DNA of 64,000 nt, taken from NCBI GenBank assembly GCA_018402485.1, contig JAGYIY010000002.1, forward strand, positions 248,001 through 312,000. Direction: 5' to 3'. The stretch comes from Roseivirga sp. (GTDB lineage Bacteria > Bacteroidota > Bacteroidia > Cytophagales > Cyclobacteriaceae). This document shows, in pieces, positions 55,096 through 64,000 of this stretch; position 1 is the stretch's first letter, and each line of letters begins with the position of its first letter. The position numbers and the translations under genes were made by a program. The notes under the pieces were generated by a model. The model was not told the origin of the DNA and ran no database searches. It saw nothing but the letters and a program-made list of their open reading frames with translations.

Positions 55096-55794
55096 ATGCA
55101 AAGTAAAAGCGTACAAAATATGCGAATCATTGTTTTAACGGGGGCAGGTGTAAGTGCAGAGAGCGGTTTAAAGACTTTTCGCGATGAGAATGGCTTATGG
55201 GAGGGCCATGATGTGATGGAAGTTGCCTCACCGCAAGGTTGGTCAAAAAACCGTGAATTAGTACTTGATTTTTACAACCAGCGCAGAAAACAAGCACTTC
55301 ATGCGCAACCCAATCGTGCACATGAATTAATTGCCTCGCTGGAGAAAACGCACGAAGTACATGTGATTACCCAAAACGTAGACAATTTGCATGAAAAAGC
55401 AGGTAGTACACAAGTGCTTCATTTACATGGGCAACTTTTCCAAAGCCGCAGTACAGTTGATGAAAGTCTTATTTATGAAATGGAGGGATGGCAACTTCAA
55501 ATAGGTGACAAGTGCGAAAAAGGAAGTCAATTGCGCCCAAACATTGTTTGGTTTGGAGAATCAGTGCCTTTAATGGAAGAAGCCATACGTTTGGTTGAGC
55601 AAGCCGATATTTTCATAGTGGTGGGCACTTCGCTTCAGGTTTATCCGGCAGCAGGATTAGTTCACTATACCCCTCAAAATGCTCCAATCTACGTTATAGA
55701 CCCTAAGAAACCAAAAATGGAAGGTTCAGCACGTGTTCATTTTATTGAAATGAATGCTACCACAGGTATGGAAGAAGTACTTAAGCTATTTTAG
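55096..55794 (+). CDS. cobB: SIR2-family NAD-dependent protein deacylase lacking zinc cysteines
   Basis: This 232-residue sirtuin shows the NAD-binding GAGVSAESGLKTFRD, TQNVDNLHE, the catalytic H111 in HLHG, and GTSLQVYPAAG. Y60 and R63 in DFYNQRR match the class III pair that favours succinyl- or malonyl-lysine. Between H111 and PNIVWFGE only one cysteine is present, so the usual four-Cys zinc site is missing. The start may be at 55096 or 55120; the latter begins MRIIVLTGAG. It overlaps the convergent FG-GAP gene by 4 bases. Confidence 0.92.
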   Translation: MQSKSVQNMRIIVLTGAGVSAESGLKTFRDENGLWEGHDVMEVASPQGWSKNRELVLDFYNQRRKQALHAQPNRAHELIASLEKTHEVHVITQNVDNLHEKAGSTQVLHLHGQLFQSRSTVDESLIYEMEGWQLQIGDKCEKGSQLRPNIVWFGESVPLMEEAIRLVEQADIFIVVGTSLQVYPAAGLVHYTPQNAPIYVIDPKKPKMEGSARVHFIEMNATTGMEEVLKLF

Positions 55795-58700
55795 CGCCTG
55801 ATTTGAAAAGAACGTATTACATCATTGTTTGCAACAGAAATAAGGTATTTCTCCCCATTAACTTTAATAGACTCTAGATCCCTGACATCTTGATTCAAGA
55901 TTAAACCAGTTTGCTCGAGTGGTACAACCTCAAATTCAAAATTCCCTTTGTTCAACATTACGGTACCAAAGTGCGAGTCATAGCGAATAGTTTCTACTTC
56001 AGTCCCATAAAAATTACCGCCACTAATGATATCTTTTCGTCCATCACTATTAATGTCTTCTAGTATAAAATCGTTTATTCTGCCAAATTGAGCTTTTGTC
56101 GGAAACGCTTTAAAGGCAAAACTACCATTACCTTGGTTCATTAATATTCCAGATTCAAAGTTGTTGACTGTAAGCTGAATGGAGGCATCAAGTTTTTCTT
56201 GCGAATAAATAGAAACTAAATCAGCTTTCGCAAATTTCTCGTAATTATCGAATTTATCGAGTATGAAGGGCATTTGCTGCGAACTGCATTCGCGACCTCT
56301 TACCGGTAATAACTCTTTTCCATTCGTCTTAGAAAGTACGATATCTCCTGTACCGTTTCCATCAAAATCATTGTAAAATAAGTACAGAGGTTTATCGGAT
56401 TTCGGATGAAATTTGTTGTTTAAGCCATTATTACCTAAGATAAAATCCATATTTCCATCCTCGTTCAGATCAATCGGGACAATTCGATTCCACCAACCAG
56501 ATAAATTTGAAAAATCTTGTTCTGAACGCTTAAACGAATCACCATCATTCCAAAATAAAAGAGGCGACGTCCATTCACCTACAACCATCATATCTGGATA
56601 ACCATTCCCATCCCAATCACCTACTACTCCATCTGTAAGCATGGCTTTTAATTGTGTAAAGTCGTCATTACGCTCGGCCGAAACATTAATAAAACGACCT
56701 TTTTGATTTTCATAAATAAAGCTCTTAGGTCCTAAAGGATATTGGCCAGGAATATTTCGGTTTAAAATAATGAGGTCCAAATCATTGTCACCATCCAAGT
56801 CAATGGGTATTGCCTTTGCTCCTGCGGCTCGGTCGTTTGGCAATGTACCTGCAGTTGCTTTTTTGAATTGACCATTTCCTTCGTTCCAGTACAAACGATC
56901 TTCCAATAAATGTTCATTACCTCTGTAAAATTCACCGCTACCACTCACAACGTATAAATCTAGATCTCCATCACCATCCGCATCGAAAAAAGTAGCTTGC
57001 ATATCTTCATAAGCAGCATCTTGAGAAAAAACTTGCGTAGAAGACGGACGAAAAGAACCATCCATTTGTTGTATAGCAAGATAAGCTGGCTGTTGATGGG
57101 CACCACCTACAAAAATATCCTCCAAACCATCATTATTTACATCGGCAATCGCTGTAAATGGACCATGCTCAGATTGTCGGTGAGGTAGAAGAATTTCTTT
57201 TATAAAATCGTCAAATTCATTTTCATTGTGCATATAACTTAAACCTGATAATTCTTGTGACACAAAGAATGGATCTTTTGAAGCATTGGGTAATTCTACA
57301 AAATCCATGGCATCGTAGTCGATAAATAAATTACCCTTAGTTGGGTTTTCGATTATCGAAGATCTACCATTGGGCCATTTCACATGGACAGATGTCAAGG
57401 TAAGGTCTGCGTCATAATGAATATCGGTAGTAGCATGAGATAAGAAACCACGACTACCCCTTATCTTCTCTACCCATTTCGTTTCATTTGTATGTAGAAC
57501 CAACTCGGTACCTAAAGCATTTAAATTTTCTTTGGGACCTTTTACTTCAATTTTAAAAGCATTTTGCTGGTGATTTTCTACTGATAAATTCTGATAAAGC
57601 GTAGCCATGAGTCCCATGTTATTCACTAAGATCTCGAGGTCTCCATCATTATCAAAATCTGCATACACAGCACCATTAGAATTAAACGCTTGCTTCATGC
57701 CCCATTGGGTATTTGCACGATCAAAGTGTAAGCCATCGACATTCTTAAAAATAGGGTTTTGCAAATTTGTGCTAGGTAATAAGCGCAAAACTTGCCCCAT
57801 TGTTACCTGTTGTCCAGAGGCTCTCATGCGCTCGGTTTCATTCATAGCATCGTTATCTGTTATGTCTTTTTTGATGCCATTGGTTATAAATAAATCTTTC
57901 CATCCATCATTATCATAATCAGCAAAAAGTGCTGTCCAGCTCCAATCCGTTTTGTCAATCCCTGCCATTTGTGCAATTTCACTAAAATAGCCCTCACCAT
58001 GATTGTATTGTAGGGTATTGTACATGTATTGATGTTGCAATCCTTCGGCCACCATCTTTCGGAAGTAATCGTTACTCATCGATGCCATGAGACGTTTGGA
58101 ACGTTCATGCGACTCTGGAGCCATATCTAAAGTAAAAAGGTCGAAATAACCATTTCGATCTACATCTGACCAATCGCTACCCATGCTAAAAAATGAGGTA
58201 TGTGGAAAATATTCTCCGATCTCTTCTTTGAATGTACCATCCTGCTGGTTGATGTAAAGCATATCTGATGTGAGGTAATCGTTGGCCACGTATATATCGT
58301 CCCAACCATCATTGTTGAAATCGCCTGTTACCACGCTCAAACCCCATGCCTGGTTCATTAATCCAGCATCAGCTGTTACATCAATGTAGTGTCCGTTTTC
58401 ATTGCGGTACAATCGGTCAGATGCAGCCGGGTCGAATATTTTATTGGCAGCAATTACATTCATTACATTATTATTTTCGAAATCCATCCGATGATTCATG
58501 AGATAAAGATCTAAATCTCCATCTCTGTCATAATCAAAAAAATATGCTTGCATCCCGTAGCCCGTATCTGCTAAGCCGTAATCTTGTGCCGCTTCAGTAA
58601 AAGTGAGGTCACCATTATTGATGAAAAGTTGATTAGCTCTTTTGGATGGTTCCTGATATCTTCCCGATCTTACCAAATAAATATCGTCCAAACCATCTTG

Positions 58701-59093
58701 ATTCACATCTACTACAGTAACTCCATTTTTCCAAGCTCCATTAGAAGCAACGCCCGCAGATTCGGTAATATCTTTAAAACTAAGCTCGCCTTGATTGTGA
58801 AAGAGTTTATTACCACCTTGGTTAGACACTAAATAAATGTCTTTTAAACCATCATTATCGAAATCACCAACCGCTGCACCAGCACCATTGTAGATATAGT
58901 TGAAATTAAAAAAATTATGCTCGCGGTCTTCACGCAGTGAATTAATAAAACTGAGGTTTGATTTTGTAAAATGCACTTGTCTAAAAATCGGATTTAGTAC
59001 TTCTTCTTTTTCCTCATTCTCTTTTGGGTCAGGCCCAGAGCAAGCCGTAAAAAACAACACGAGTACTACAGCTAAATAATTATATTTTAACAT
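55791..59093 (-). CDS. FG-GAP/VCBS repeat lipoprotein with ASPIC/UnbV domain
   Basis: The ATG at 59093 gives an 1100-residue lipoprotein (LAVVLVLFFTAC); the longer ORF-track start is unsupported. Integrin-like FG-GAP repeats with Ca-binding loops recur through the protein (GDFDNDGLKDIYLVS, FFDYDRDGDLDLYLM, YADFDNDGDLEILV). They build a seven-bladed propeller, repeated twice. Between the halves an ASPIC/UnbV-type domain is visible (VEKIRGSRGFLSHATTDIHY, VHVKWPNGR). Proteins of this class are abundant on Bacteroidota surfaces and are probably adhesins or ligand binders; the ligand is unknown. Confidence 0.88.
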   Translation of the reverse strand: MLKYNYLAVVLVLFFTACSGPDPKENEEKEEVLNPIFRQVHFTKSNLSFINSLREDREHNFFNFNYIYNGAGAAVGDFDNDGLKDIYLVSNQGGNKLFHNQGELSFKDITESAGVASNGAWKNGVTVVDVNQDGLDDIYLVRSGRYQEPSKRANQLFINNGDLTFTEAAQDYGLADTGYGMQAYFFDYDRDGDLDLYLMNHRMDFENNNVMNVIAANKIFDPAASDRLYRNENGHYIDVTADAGLMNQAWGLSVVTGDFNNDGWDDIYVANDYLTSDMLYINQQDGTFKEEIGEYFPHTSFFSMGSDWSDVDRNGYFDLFTLDMAPESHERSKRLMASMSNDYFRKMVAEGLQHQYMYNTLQYNHGEGYFSEIAQMAGIDKTDWSWTALFADYDNDGWKDLFITNGIKKDITDNDAMNETERMRASGQQVTMGQVLRLLPSTNLQNPIFKNVDGLHFDRANTQWGMKQAFNSNGAVYADFDNDGDLEILVNNMGLMATLYQNLSVENHQQNAFKIEVKGPKENLNALGTELVLHTNETKWVEKIRGSRGFLSHATTDIHYDADLTLTSVHVKWPNGRSSIIENPTKGNLFIDYDAMDFVELPNASKDPFFVSQELSGLSYMHNENEFDDFIKEILLPHRQSEHGPFTAIADVNNDGLEDIFVGGAHQQPAYLAIQQMDGSFRPSSTQVFSQDAAYEDMQATFFDADGDGDLDLYVVSGSGEFYRGNEHLLEDRLYWNEGNGQFKKATAGTLPNDRAAGAKAIPIDLDGDNDLDLIILNRNIPGQYPLGPKSFIYENQKGRFINVSAERNDDFTQLKAMLTDGVVGDWDGNGYPDMMVVGEWTSPLLFWNDGDSFKRSEQDFSNLSGWWNRIVPIDLNEDGNMDFILGNNGLNNKFHPKSDKPLYLFYNDFDGNGTGDIVLSKTNGKELLPVRGRECSSQQMPFILDKFDNYEKFAKADLVSIYSQEKLDASIQLTVNNFESGILMNQGNGSFAFKAFPTKAQFGRINDFILEDINSDGRKDIISGGNFYGTEVETIRYDSHFGTVMLNKGNFEFEVVPLEQTGLILNQDVRDLESIKVNGEKYLISVANNDVIRSFQIRR

Positions 59094-59150
59094 TTGAAGT
59101 ACAATTTTTGAATATTGAGACTTTATCTCTAACATTGAACGAAATAACCT

Positions 59151-61250
59151 TTGGACCATATCTTTAAACCATTGATCAACAATTTTAACACAAATGATTT
59201 GTTAAACCAATTTGTTCGAAATGCAATTTTTCTTGCTTTTGTATTATTTACATTTGCATGTTCACAGAAAAAATCAACAAGTGACACTGAAAGCTTAAAT
59301 GCCTTACAATTTGAAGAAAGTGCCTATTTGAAAAGACATGCGACAAACCCTATTGATTGGCAAGCATGGAGTGATGAAACCCTTAAAAAAGCACAAAGTG
59401 AAAATAAATTGGTTATCATAAGTATAGGATATTTTTCATGTTTTTGGTGTCATGTAATGGAGGAAGAAACGTTTTCTGACACTTTAGTAGCACATATAAT
59501 GAATGAAAATTACATTTCAATAAAAGTTGATAGAGAAGAAAGACCAGATATTGACTTGATTTATACAGAAGCTGCGCTACAAATGACTGGAAATGCAGGT
59601 TGGCCGTTAAATGTTATTGCCACTCCCGATGGCAAACCCCTTTTTGCAGGAACTTATTTCGAAAAACAAGATTGGTTAGCCGTAATAGAAAGAGCCAGTT
59701 ATTTGTATACAGAGCAGCCCGAAATCATAAAAGAGGATGCACAGCGTTTAGCCAATAGAATAAGACAAAAGCAAAACTTTGAATCCAGTAGTACTTCTTT
59801 TGATCTAAAAACCCTTGACAATCTTTGGTTACCAAGAATCGATACGGCGTATGGAGGAATAAATGGGCAAGAAAAGTTCCCTAATACTCCTTCTTTACTT
59901 GCTATGATGGACTACACGTACTATCACCCAAACACTGTTTTGAATCAATTTTTAAAGACAACATTAGACCGAATGGCAACAGGTGGATTGTTTGATGTAG
60001 TAGGTGGTGGCTTTTATCGGTACACTACAGACAGTCGTTGGGAAATACCACATTTTGAGAAAATGCTTTACGATAATGCTCAGCTCATTTCGCTTTATGC
60101 TAAGGCCTATCAAAAATTTAAAGACCCTTTTTACCTACACATCGCTGAAAAGACAATGGGTTTTTTAAATGACGAAATGCGCTTATCTAAGGGCGGATTT
60201 TTGGGGTCAATTAATGCTGTTAGCAATAACGAGGAAGGTGCATTTTATGCTTGGCAATTCGAAGAACTGAAGCAAGCGGGTGTTTCGCAGAAATTTATCG
60301 ATGCCTTTCAAATTACCACTACAGGTAATTGGGAAGAAGAAAAAAATTTACTGTACAGTAATCCAAAATTTAAAAATGAAATCTTGATGTGGGCAGAGAA
60401 TGGGCTTTTCAATGATCTAAAAAATATCCGATCAAAAAGAAAGAAGCCTTCAAAAGACAGCAAGGTACTGGCGGGTTGGAATGCGTTGATGATAGAAGCC
60501 TATATTGACCTCTTTAAAGCCACAGGATCAGAATCCTACCTAGATTCTGCCAAAAAACTAACAGAATGGCTTTTAGAAAATTTCTTAAATACTTCTAAAC
60601 AATTATTACAAAGAAGTGAAAACCAGAAAGAAATATCTTTTCTAGAAGATCAAGCCCTACTCATTCATGCTCTTATTCATTTATATCAAGCAGACTTAGA
60701 TGAAAAGTGGCTAAATCAAGCTAAAAAATTCACAATCAACACATTGAAAAATTTCGATCAACGCAATGGTTTATATGCATACACAGATAGAAATGAAGAC
60801 CTTTTTCTAGAAGCCATCCCAACCTTAGATACAAGCATTCCCTCGGGTAATGCTTTAATGGCACATAATCTCTTACAATTAGCTGAATTTTATTTTTTAG
60901 ACCACAATGACTGGCATGAATTAGGTAGGACGTTACTCCAAACACAAAAGGCAAACATCTTAAAACAACCTACATTTAAAGGTCAATGGATACGTACAGC
61001 ACTTTTTGAAGATAATCCTCCTTATGAAATTGCGATTGTTGGAGCTGAATTTCGTGATGTACAAAGAGAATTTTTGAAAGAGGGATACCACCCTGATTGG
61101 GTCATCATGGGAGGTTTAAAAGAAGGCCAAATTCCATTACTAAAGAATAAGGCAGTGAAAGGAAAAACAATGATATATGTTTGTAAGAATAAAGTTTGCA
61201 AATTACCTACAGATAATGTGGCGCGTGCCATAGACCTGGCAAAAGACTAA
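59151..61250 (+). CDS. YyaL/SPATA20-family thioredoxin-domain lipoprotein (DUF255)
   Basis: This protein of about 680-700 residues has an N-terminal DUF255 thioredoxin-like domain (RHATNPIDWQAWSDE, SIGYFSCFWCHVMEEE with C97/C100) and a C-terminal (alpha/alpha)6-like domain (KVLAGWNALMIEAY). The N-terminus reads as a lipoprotein signal (AIFLAFVLFTFAC), unusual for a family that is mostly cytoplasmic. No in-frame ATG precedes the signal; candidate TTG starts are at 59151, 59172 and 59199. It is divergent from the FG-GAP gene with only 57 bases between. The function of the family is not settled. Confidence 0.85.
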   Translation: MDHIFKPLINNFNTNDLLNQFVRNAIFLAFVLFTFACSQKKSTSDTESLNALQFEESAYLKRHATNPIDWQAWSDETLKKAQSENKLVIISIGYFSCFWCHVMEEETFSDTLVAHIMNENYISIKVDREERPDIDLIYTEAALQMTGNAGWPLNVIATPDGKPLFAGTYFEKQDWLAVIERASYLYTEQPEIIKEDAQRLANRIRQKQNFESSSTSFDLKTLDNLWLPRIDTAYGGINGQEKFPNTPSLLAMMDYTYYHPNTVLNQFLKTTLDRMATGGLFDVVGGGFYRYTTDSRWEIPHFEKMLYDNAQLISLYAKAYQKFKDPFYLHIAEKTMGFLNDEMRLSKGGFLGSINAVSNNEEGAFYAWQFEELKQAGVSQKFIDAFQITTTGNWEEEKNLLYSNPKFKNEILMWAENGLFNDLKNIRSKRKKPSKDSKVLAGWNALMIEAYIDLFKATGSESYLDSAKKLTEWLLENFLNTSKQLLQRSENQKEISFLEDQALLIHALIHLYQADLDEKWLNQAKKFTINTLKNFDQRNGLYAYTDRNEDLFLEAIPTLDTSIPSGNALMAHNLLQLAEFYFLDHNDWHELGRTLLQTQKANILKQPTFKGQWIRTALFEDNPPYEIAIVGAEFRDVQREFLKEGYHPDWVIMGGLKEGQIPLLKNKAVKGKTMIYVCKNKVCKLPTDNVARAIDLAKD

Positions 61251-62326
61251 ATATTGCCCCATTGACTTTTATGGTTATACAAAAGTTGCCCTTTTTTGAT
61301 GGTTAATGGGGCATTGAGGTTGTTGGTATACAACTTTCCCGTCCCTAAGCCTTGGGGCATCAATTCTGCATAATTTGCTGTCATTTGTGCAATAGCATTT
61401 AAAGCAATATTTGATTCCAGCATAGAAGTAAACCACCAGCCTATATCTCGTTCTTCTGCCAATTCTATCCATTCCTGACAAGCCAAAATACCACCGAGTA
61501 ATGAGGGTTTTAAAATGATAAACTGAGGTTGAATTTGATCTAATAATTGTGCCTTTTCACCAAGGCCATGAACCCCAATCAATTCTTCATCCAGGGCTAT
61601 GGGTAATATAGCTTCTTTACAAAGTTGACGCATCAAAGTCCGTTGCCCTGCCGCGACGGGCTGTTCAATGGAGTGAATATTCAGTGCAGCTAATTGTATC
61701 AGTTTCTCTCTGACATCTCCTTCACCAAAAGCACCATTGGCATCTACTCTTAAAGTAATTTCATTTGGTCCATATTGTTCTCTAATGTATTCCAATAGGC
61801 GAATTTCATCATCAAAACCAATGGCACCTATTTTCATCTTAATGGTATCAAAGCCTTCCTTTAGTTTTAGCGTAATTTGTTCTTGCATAAAGTTTGGCTC
61901 TCCCATCCAAATCAATCCATTGATGGGAATACACATTTTCCCATTAAAAAAGTCATTCTGAAAAATCTCTCTTCTTCCGCCATGAAATAGGTCAAGCAAA
62001 GCTGTTTCTACCGCAAATCGAATCGAAGGTAAGGAAGAAGGCACCAAGCTGTGGACCAATGAAAGAATAGATTGTGGATCAGAAAGCGAAAAGTTATCTG
62101 CTGTGACTCGTAAGAGCTCCTTCCGCAAAACATGCTCAAAATCGTTTGAATAGTCAATAGATAGCCCTTTGAGTGGACTTGCCTCACCCCAGCCAACAAC
62201 TTGAGGATTCCGGTTATCAAAAACCTTAATCCACCACGTTTCTTTCTCATTAAAGCTACCTCTTGATGTACCAGCAGTAAATGTAAATCGAAGGATATGG
62301 GGAACGATTTCAAATTGAAGAGCCAT
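61247..62326 (-). CDS. menC: o-Succinylbenzoate synthase
   Basis: This enolase-superfamily enzyme of menaquinone synthesis dehydrates SHCHC to o-succinylbenzoate. At 359 residues it shows the catalytic Lys in IKMKIGA, metal ligands in LRVDANGA, SIEQPV and ALDEELIG, the second Lys in FIILKPSLLGG, and a C-terminal GLGTGKLYTNNL typical of Bacteroidota MenC. A dipeptide epimerase is the main alternative. No other men gene is in the window. Its ATG overlaps the ribE stop by one base. Confidence 0.87.
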   Translation of the reverse strand: MALQFEIVPHILRFTFTAGTSRGSFNEKETWWIKVFDNRNPQVVGWGEASPLKGLSIDYSNDFEHVLRKELLRVTADNFSLSDPQSILSLVHSLVPSSLPSIRFAVETALLDLFHGGRREIFQNDFFNGKMCIPINGLIWMGEPNFMQEQITLKLKEGFDTIKMKIGAIGFDDEIRLLEYIREQYGPNEITLRVDANGAFGEGDVREKLIQLAALNIHSIEQPVAAGQRTLMRQLCKEAILPIALDEELIGVHGLGEKAQLLDQIQPQFIILKPSLLGGILACQEWIELAEERDIGWWFTSMLESNIALNAIAQMTANYAELMPQGLGTGKLYTNNLNAPLTIKKGQLLYNHKSQWGNI

Positions 62327-62910
62327 TAACGGTTTAATAAACGTTGTACATATTTACCGATGATATCAAACTCTAAATTAACGGCATCGCCTACTTGGAG
62401 TTGATTGAAATTAGTGTTTTGATAGGTATAAGGAATGATAGCGACCCTAAAACTACCCTCTTGTGCCTTGAAGCAAGTTAGACTGGTGCCGTTGATACAG
62501 ATAGAGCCTTTCTCTACCGTAACATTGCCTAAGGTAGCATCATAATTAAAATCAAATAACCAACTCCCATCCACTTCACTGATTTGGCTCACGTAGCCCA
62601 GCTGATCCACATGACCTTGAACCACATGACCATCAAACCTTCCATTGGCCAACATGCAGCGCTCAATATTTACTTTTGAACCTTCTTTCCAACTAGCAAG
62701 ATTGGTTTTTTGTAAAGTTTCATCAATGGCAGTAACACGATAAGTCGCTGACCCTACTGCCACAACGGTGAGACATACTCCATTGTGAGCTACACTTTGG
62801 TCGATACTTAACTCAGAAGTAATAGGACAACTGATGTCGAAGTGGATGTTAGAACCTTCTTTTTGTATATGCCGAACGATTCCTAAGGTTTCAATGATTC
62901 CTGTAAACAT
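62326..62910 (-). CDS. ribE: Riboflavin synthase alpha subunit
   Basis: This enzyme dismutates two lumazine molecules to riboflavin. The product opens MFTGIIETLG and contains two similar lumazine-binding barrels: residues 1-95 with VAHNGVCLTVV and residues 96-190 with GSICINGTSLT. The 194-residue length is normal. No FMN riboswitch was seen in the 107 bases upstream. It is transcribed with menC, pairing flavin and quinone synthesis. Confidence 0.95.
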   Translation of the reverse strand: MFTGIIETLGIVRHIQKEGSNIHFDISCPITSELSIDQSVAHNGVCLTVVAVGSATYRVTAIDETLQKTNLASWKEGSKVNIERCMLANGRFDGHVVQGHVDQLGYVSQISEVDGSWLFDFNYDATLGNVTVEKGSICINGTSLTCFKAQEGSFRVAIIPYTYQNTNFNQLQVGDAVNLEFDIIGKYVQRLLNR

Positions 62911-63017
62911 AAATAAAGCTTAAAAATTTAAAATTAGCGATTTGAAAAACACTTCATCATAAAACACGAAAGTTTTACAAGGGTTCTGATTAATTTTGAA
63001 ATAACTTCAACCCAAGA

Positions 63018-63665
63018 ATGAAAGACGAATACAAGCATAAGGGGATGCGCAGGAATTTGGTGAAAACCCTACGAGATAAAGGCATTTCAAATGAGCAAGT
63101 ATTGCAAGCGATTGGCGAAATCCCCAGACACTTTTTTTTCGATCAGGCTTTGGTGGAACATGCTTATGAAGATAAGGCCTTCCCCATCGGATCTGGACAA
63201 ACCATTTCTCAACCCTACACTGTGGCTTTTCAATCAGAATTACTTCAGGTAAATGAAAAGGATAAAGTTTTAGAGATTGGAACAGGATCGGGCTATCAAG
63301 CCATGGTATTACTCAAGCTAGGCGCAATTGTTTATACCATAGAATTTCAAAAAGCACTTTACGAAAATACCAAGCAGTTTCTTCCTCGGCTGGGTTATCA
63401 ACCACACTTTTTTTATGGCGATGGCTCCAAAGGCCTATCAAGATTTGCACCATATGACAAAATCATAGTTACTGCTGGGGCACCCACTGTTCCAGATCAG
63501 TTGATTGAGCAACTTAAAGTTGGCGGTGTTTTGGTGATTCCAGTAGGCGACCATAAAACACAGCAAATGCTGCGCATAACAAAAATTACTGAGCGTAAAG
63601 TGCGTACTGAAAACTTCAGCGACTTTCGTTTTGTTCCACTGCTAGGTGAAGAAGGATGGAAATAA
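63018..63665 (+). CDS. pcm: Protein-L-isoaspartate O-methyltransferase
   Basis: This SAM-dependent repair enzyme methylates isoaspartyl residues in ageing proteins. At 215 residues the normal length is kept. Motifs are IPRHFFFD, GSGQTISQPYTVA, the SAM-binding VLEIGTGSGYQAMVL and DKIIVTAGAPTVPDQL. The start is the ATG at 63018. A possible -7 element TAATTTTG lies at 62991-62998, 20 bases upstream. It is divergent from ribE. Confidence 0.95.
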   Translation: MKDEYKHKGMRRNLVKTLRDKGISNEQVLQAIGEIPRHFFFDQALVEHAYEDKAFPIGSGQTISQPYTVAFQSELLQVNEKDKVLEIGTGSGYQAMVLLKLGAIVYTIEFQKALYENTKQFLPRLGYQPHFFYGDGSKGLSRFAPYDKIIVTAGAPTVPDQLIEQLKVGGVLVIPVGDHKTQQMLRITKITERKVRTENFSDFRFVPLLGEEGWK

Positions 63666-63710
63666 TAGGTATATATTAATATATGTATATATTTACATAT
63701 ATACTATTTT
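63664..63710 (+). terminator. AT-rich hairpin after pcm
   Basis: AATAGGTATATAT pairs with ATATATACTATT, with one bulged G, around an AT-rich loop, and ends in TTTT. It begins within the last codons of pcm. It is a plausible but weak terminator because the stem is nearly all A:T. Confidence 0.4.
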
Positions 63711-63778
63711 GAAAGACTCGCGATCACACTCAAAATACCCACGTATATTTTATAATTTTACCTCAAACAAAATTTCAT

Positions 63779-64000
63779 ATGGCTAAGCAGACTAAAAAAC
63801 CGTCAGATTCTTGTGTTACCATGACCGAACTCGTTTTACCCAACGACACCAACACATTGAATAATTTAATGGGCGGTCGATTAATGCACTGGATGGATGT
63901 AGTTTCAGCCATTGCTGCTCAGAAACACTCCAATCGTATTGTTGTTACCGCCTCTGCCGACAACATTAGCTTTAATCATGCCATTGAATTAGGAGATGTT
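63779..64000 (+). CDS. Acyl-CoA thioesterase, hotdog fold (partial, cut by window end)
   Basis: An open frame runs from the ATG at 63779 to the window edge and is missing from the ORF track because it has no stop here. The 74 visible residues include VTMTELVLPNDTNTLNNLMGG, RLMHWMDVVSAIAAQKHS and ASADNISFNHAIELGD. These match YciA/cytosolic acyl-CoA hydrolase-type thioesterases, with the catalytic Asp in WMDVVSA. It would hydrolyse acyl-CoA in the cytoplasm. It follows pcm after about 113 bases. Confidence 0.85.
   Translation, partial: MAKQTKKPSDSCVTMTELVLPNDTNTLNNLMGGRLMHWMDVVSAIAAQKHSNRIVVTASADNISFNHAIELGDV

Noticed and set aside
62911-63017. Possible FMN riboswitch upstream of ribE
   Set aside because: The region is short and AT-rich and lacks any recognisable FMN aptamer core such as AGGGGC-type conserved segments.

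Overview
The window reads as a chromosomal segment of a Bacteroidota bacterium, most likely a Cytophagales-type, probably marine, heterotroph. The clues are a Reg_prop/Y_Y_Y sensor-regulator, many lipoproteins with acidic residues after the lipobox cysteine, ASPIC/UnbV and DUF4399/DUF5117-type families, a MenC of the Bacteroidota type, and a TAnnTTTG-like -7 element. I cannot name the genus. No rRNA, tRNA, CRISPR array or intact insertion sequence was seen.

Left edge (1-2680): an accessory patch. It holds a REP-like palindrome and one AIPR-family (abortive infection) gene bounded by inverted GTTGGGC/GCCCAAC sites with hairpin-forming flanks, resembling a single integron-type gene cassette. 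A degenerate 14-bp tandem repeat follows. Then come yaaA and a MATE exporter (2669-4929).

Glucan locus (4934-22334): ten genes on the minus strand, many overlapping or a few bases apart, form one apparent operon. In transcription order they are a surface lipoprotein, GH16, an MFS sugar porter, GH16, GH3, GH16, an SSS symporter, a PfkB kinase, beta-phosphoglucomutase and a GH65 phosphorylase with a maltose-phosphorylase-type loop. The secreted GH16 enzymes would cut beta-glucan outside the inner membrane. The porter and symporter would import the products. The GH3 enzyme and the GH65/PgmB pair would finish degradation in the cytoplasm. No SusC/SusD pair is present. A divergent membrane-spanning Reg_prop regulator with a C-terminal HTH, and a LacI repressor, lie next to it. 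The divergent promoter region carries a 14-bp direct repeat, and a terminator-like hairpin separates the lipoprotein gene from the enzyme genes.

Middle (22451-47825): a sterol-desaturase-like hydroxylase, a metzincin-type zinc protease, a PQQ-type sugar dehydrogenase lipoprotein and glutamate synthase (gltB-gltD). Next are a Bacteroidota helical protein of unknown role, exported MsrA and MsrB flanking a MazG-like pyrophosphohydrolase, an exonuclease/GIY-YIG fusion and a divergent ATP-cone/Mrr-nuclease fusion. A three-gene translationally coupled unit follows: a PIG-L deacetylase, a 42-residue membrane protein missing from the ORF track, and an SSS transporter. It is followed by a DUF4399 lipoprotein, a TlpA-like thioredoxin and an AGCS transporter.

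Right part (48067-64000): polyamine synthesis (agmatinase plus a fused SpeD-SpeE), a SixA-like phosphatase, then topA, an alpha/beta hydrolase and an HD protein in an overlapping chain. After these come a sirtuin lacking zinc cysteines, a large FG-GAP/ASPIC lipoprotein, a YyaL/SPATA20 thioredoxin-domain protein, menC overlapping ribE, pcm, and the start of an acyl-CoA thioesterase cut by the window end.
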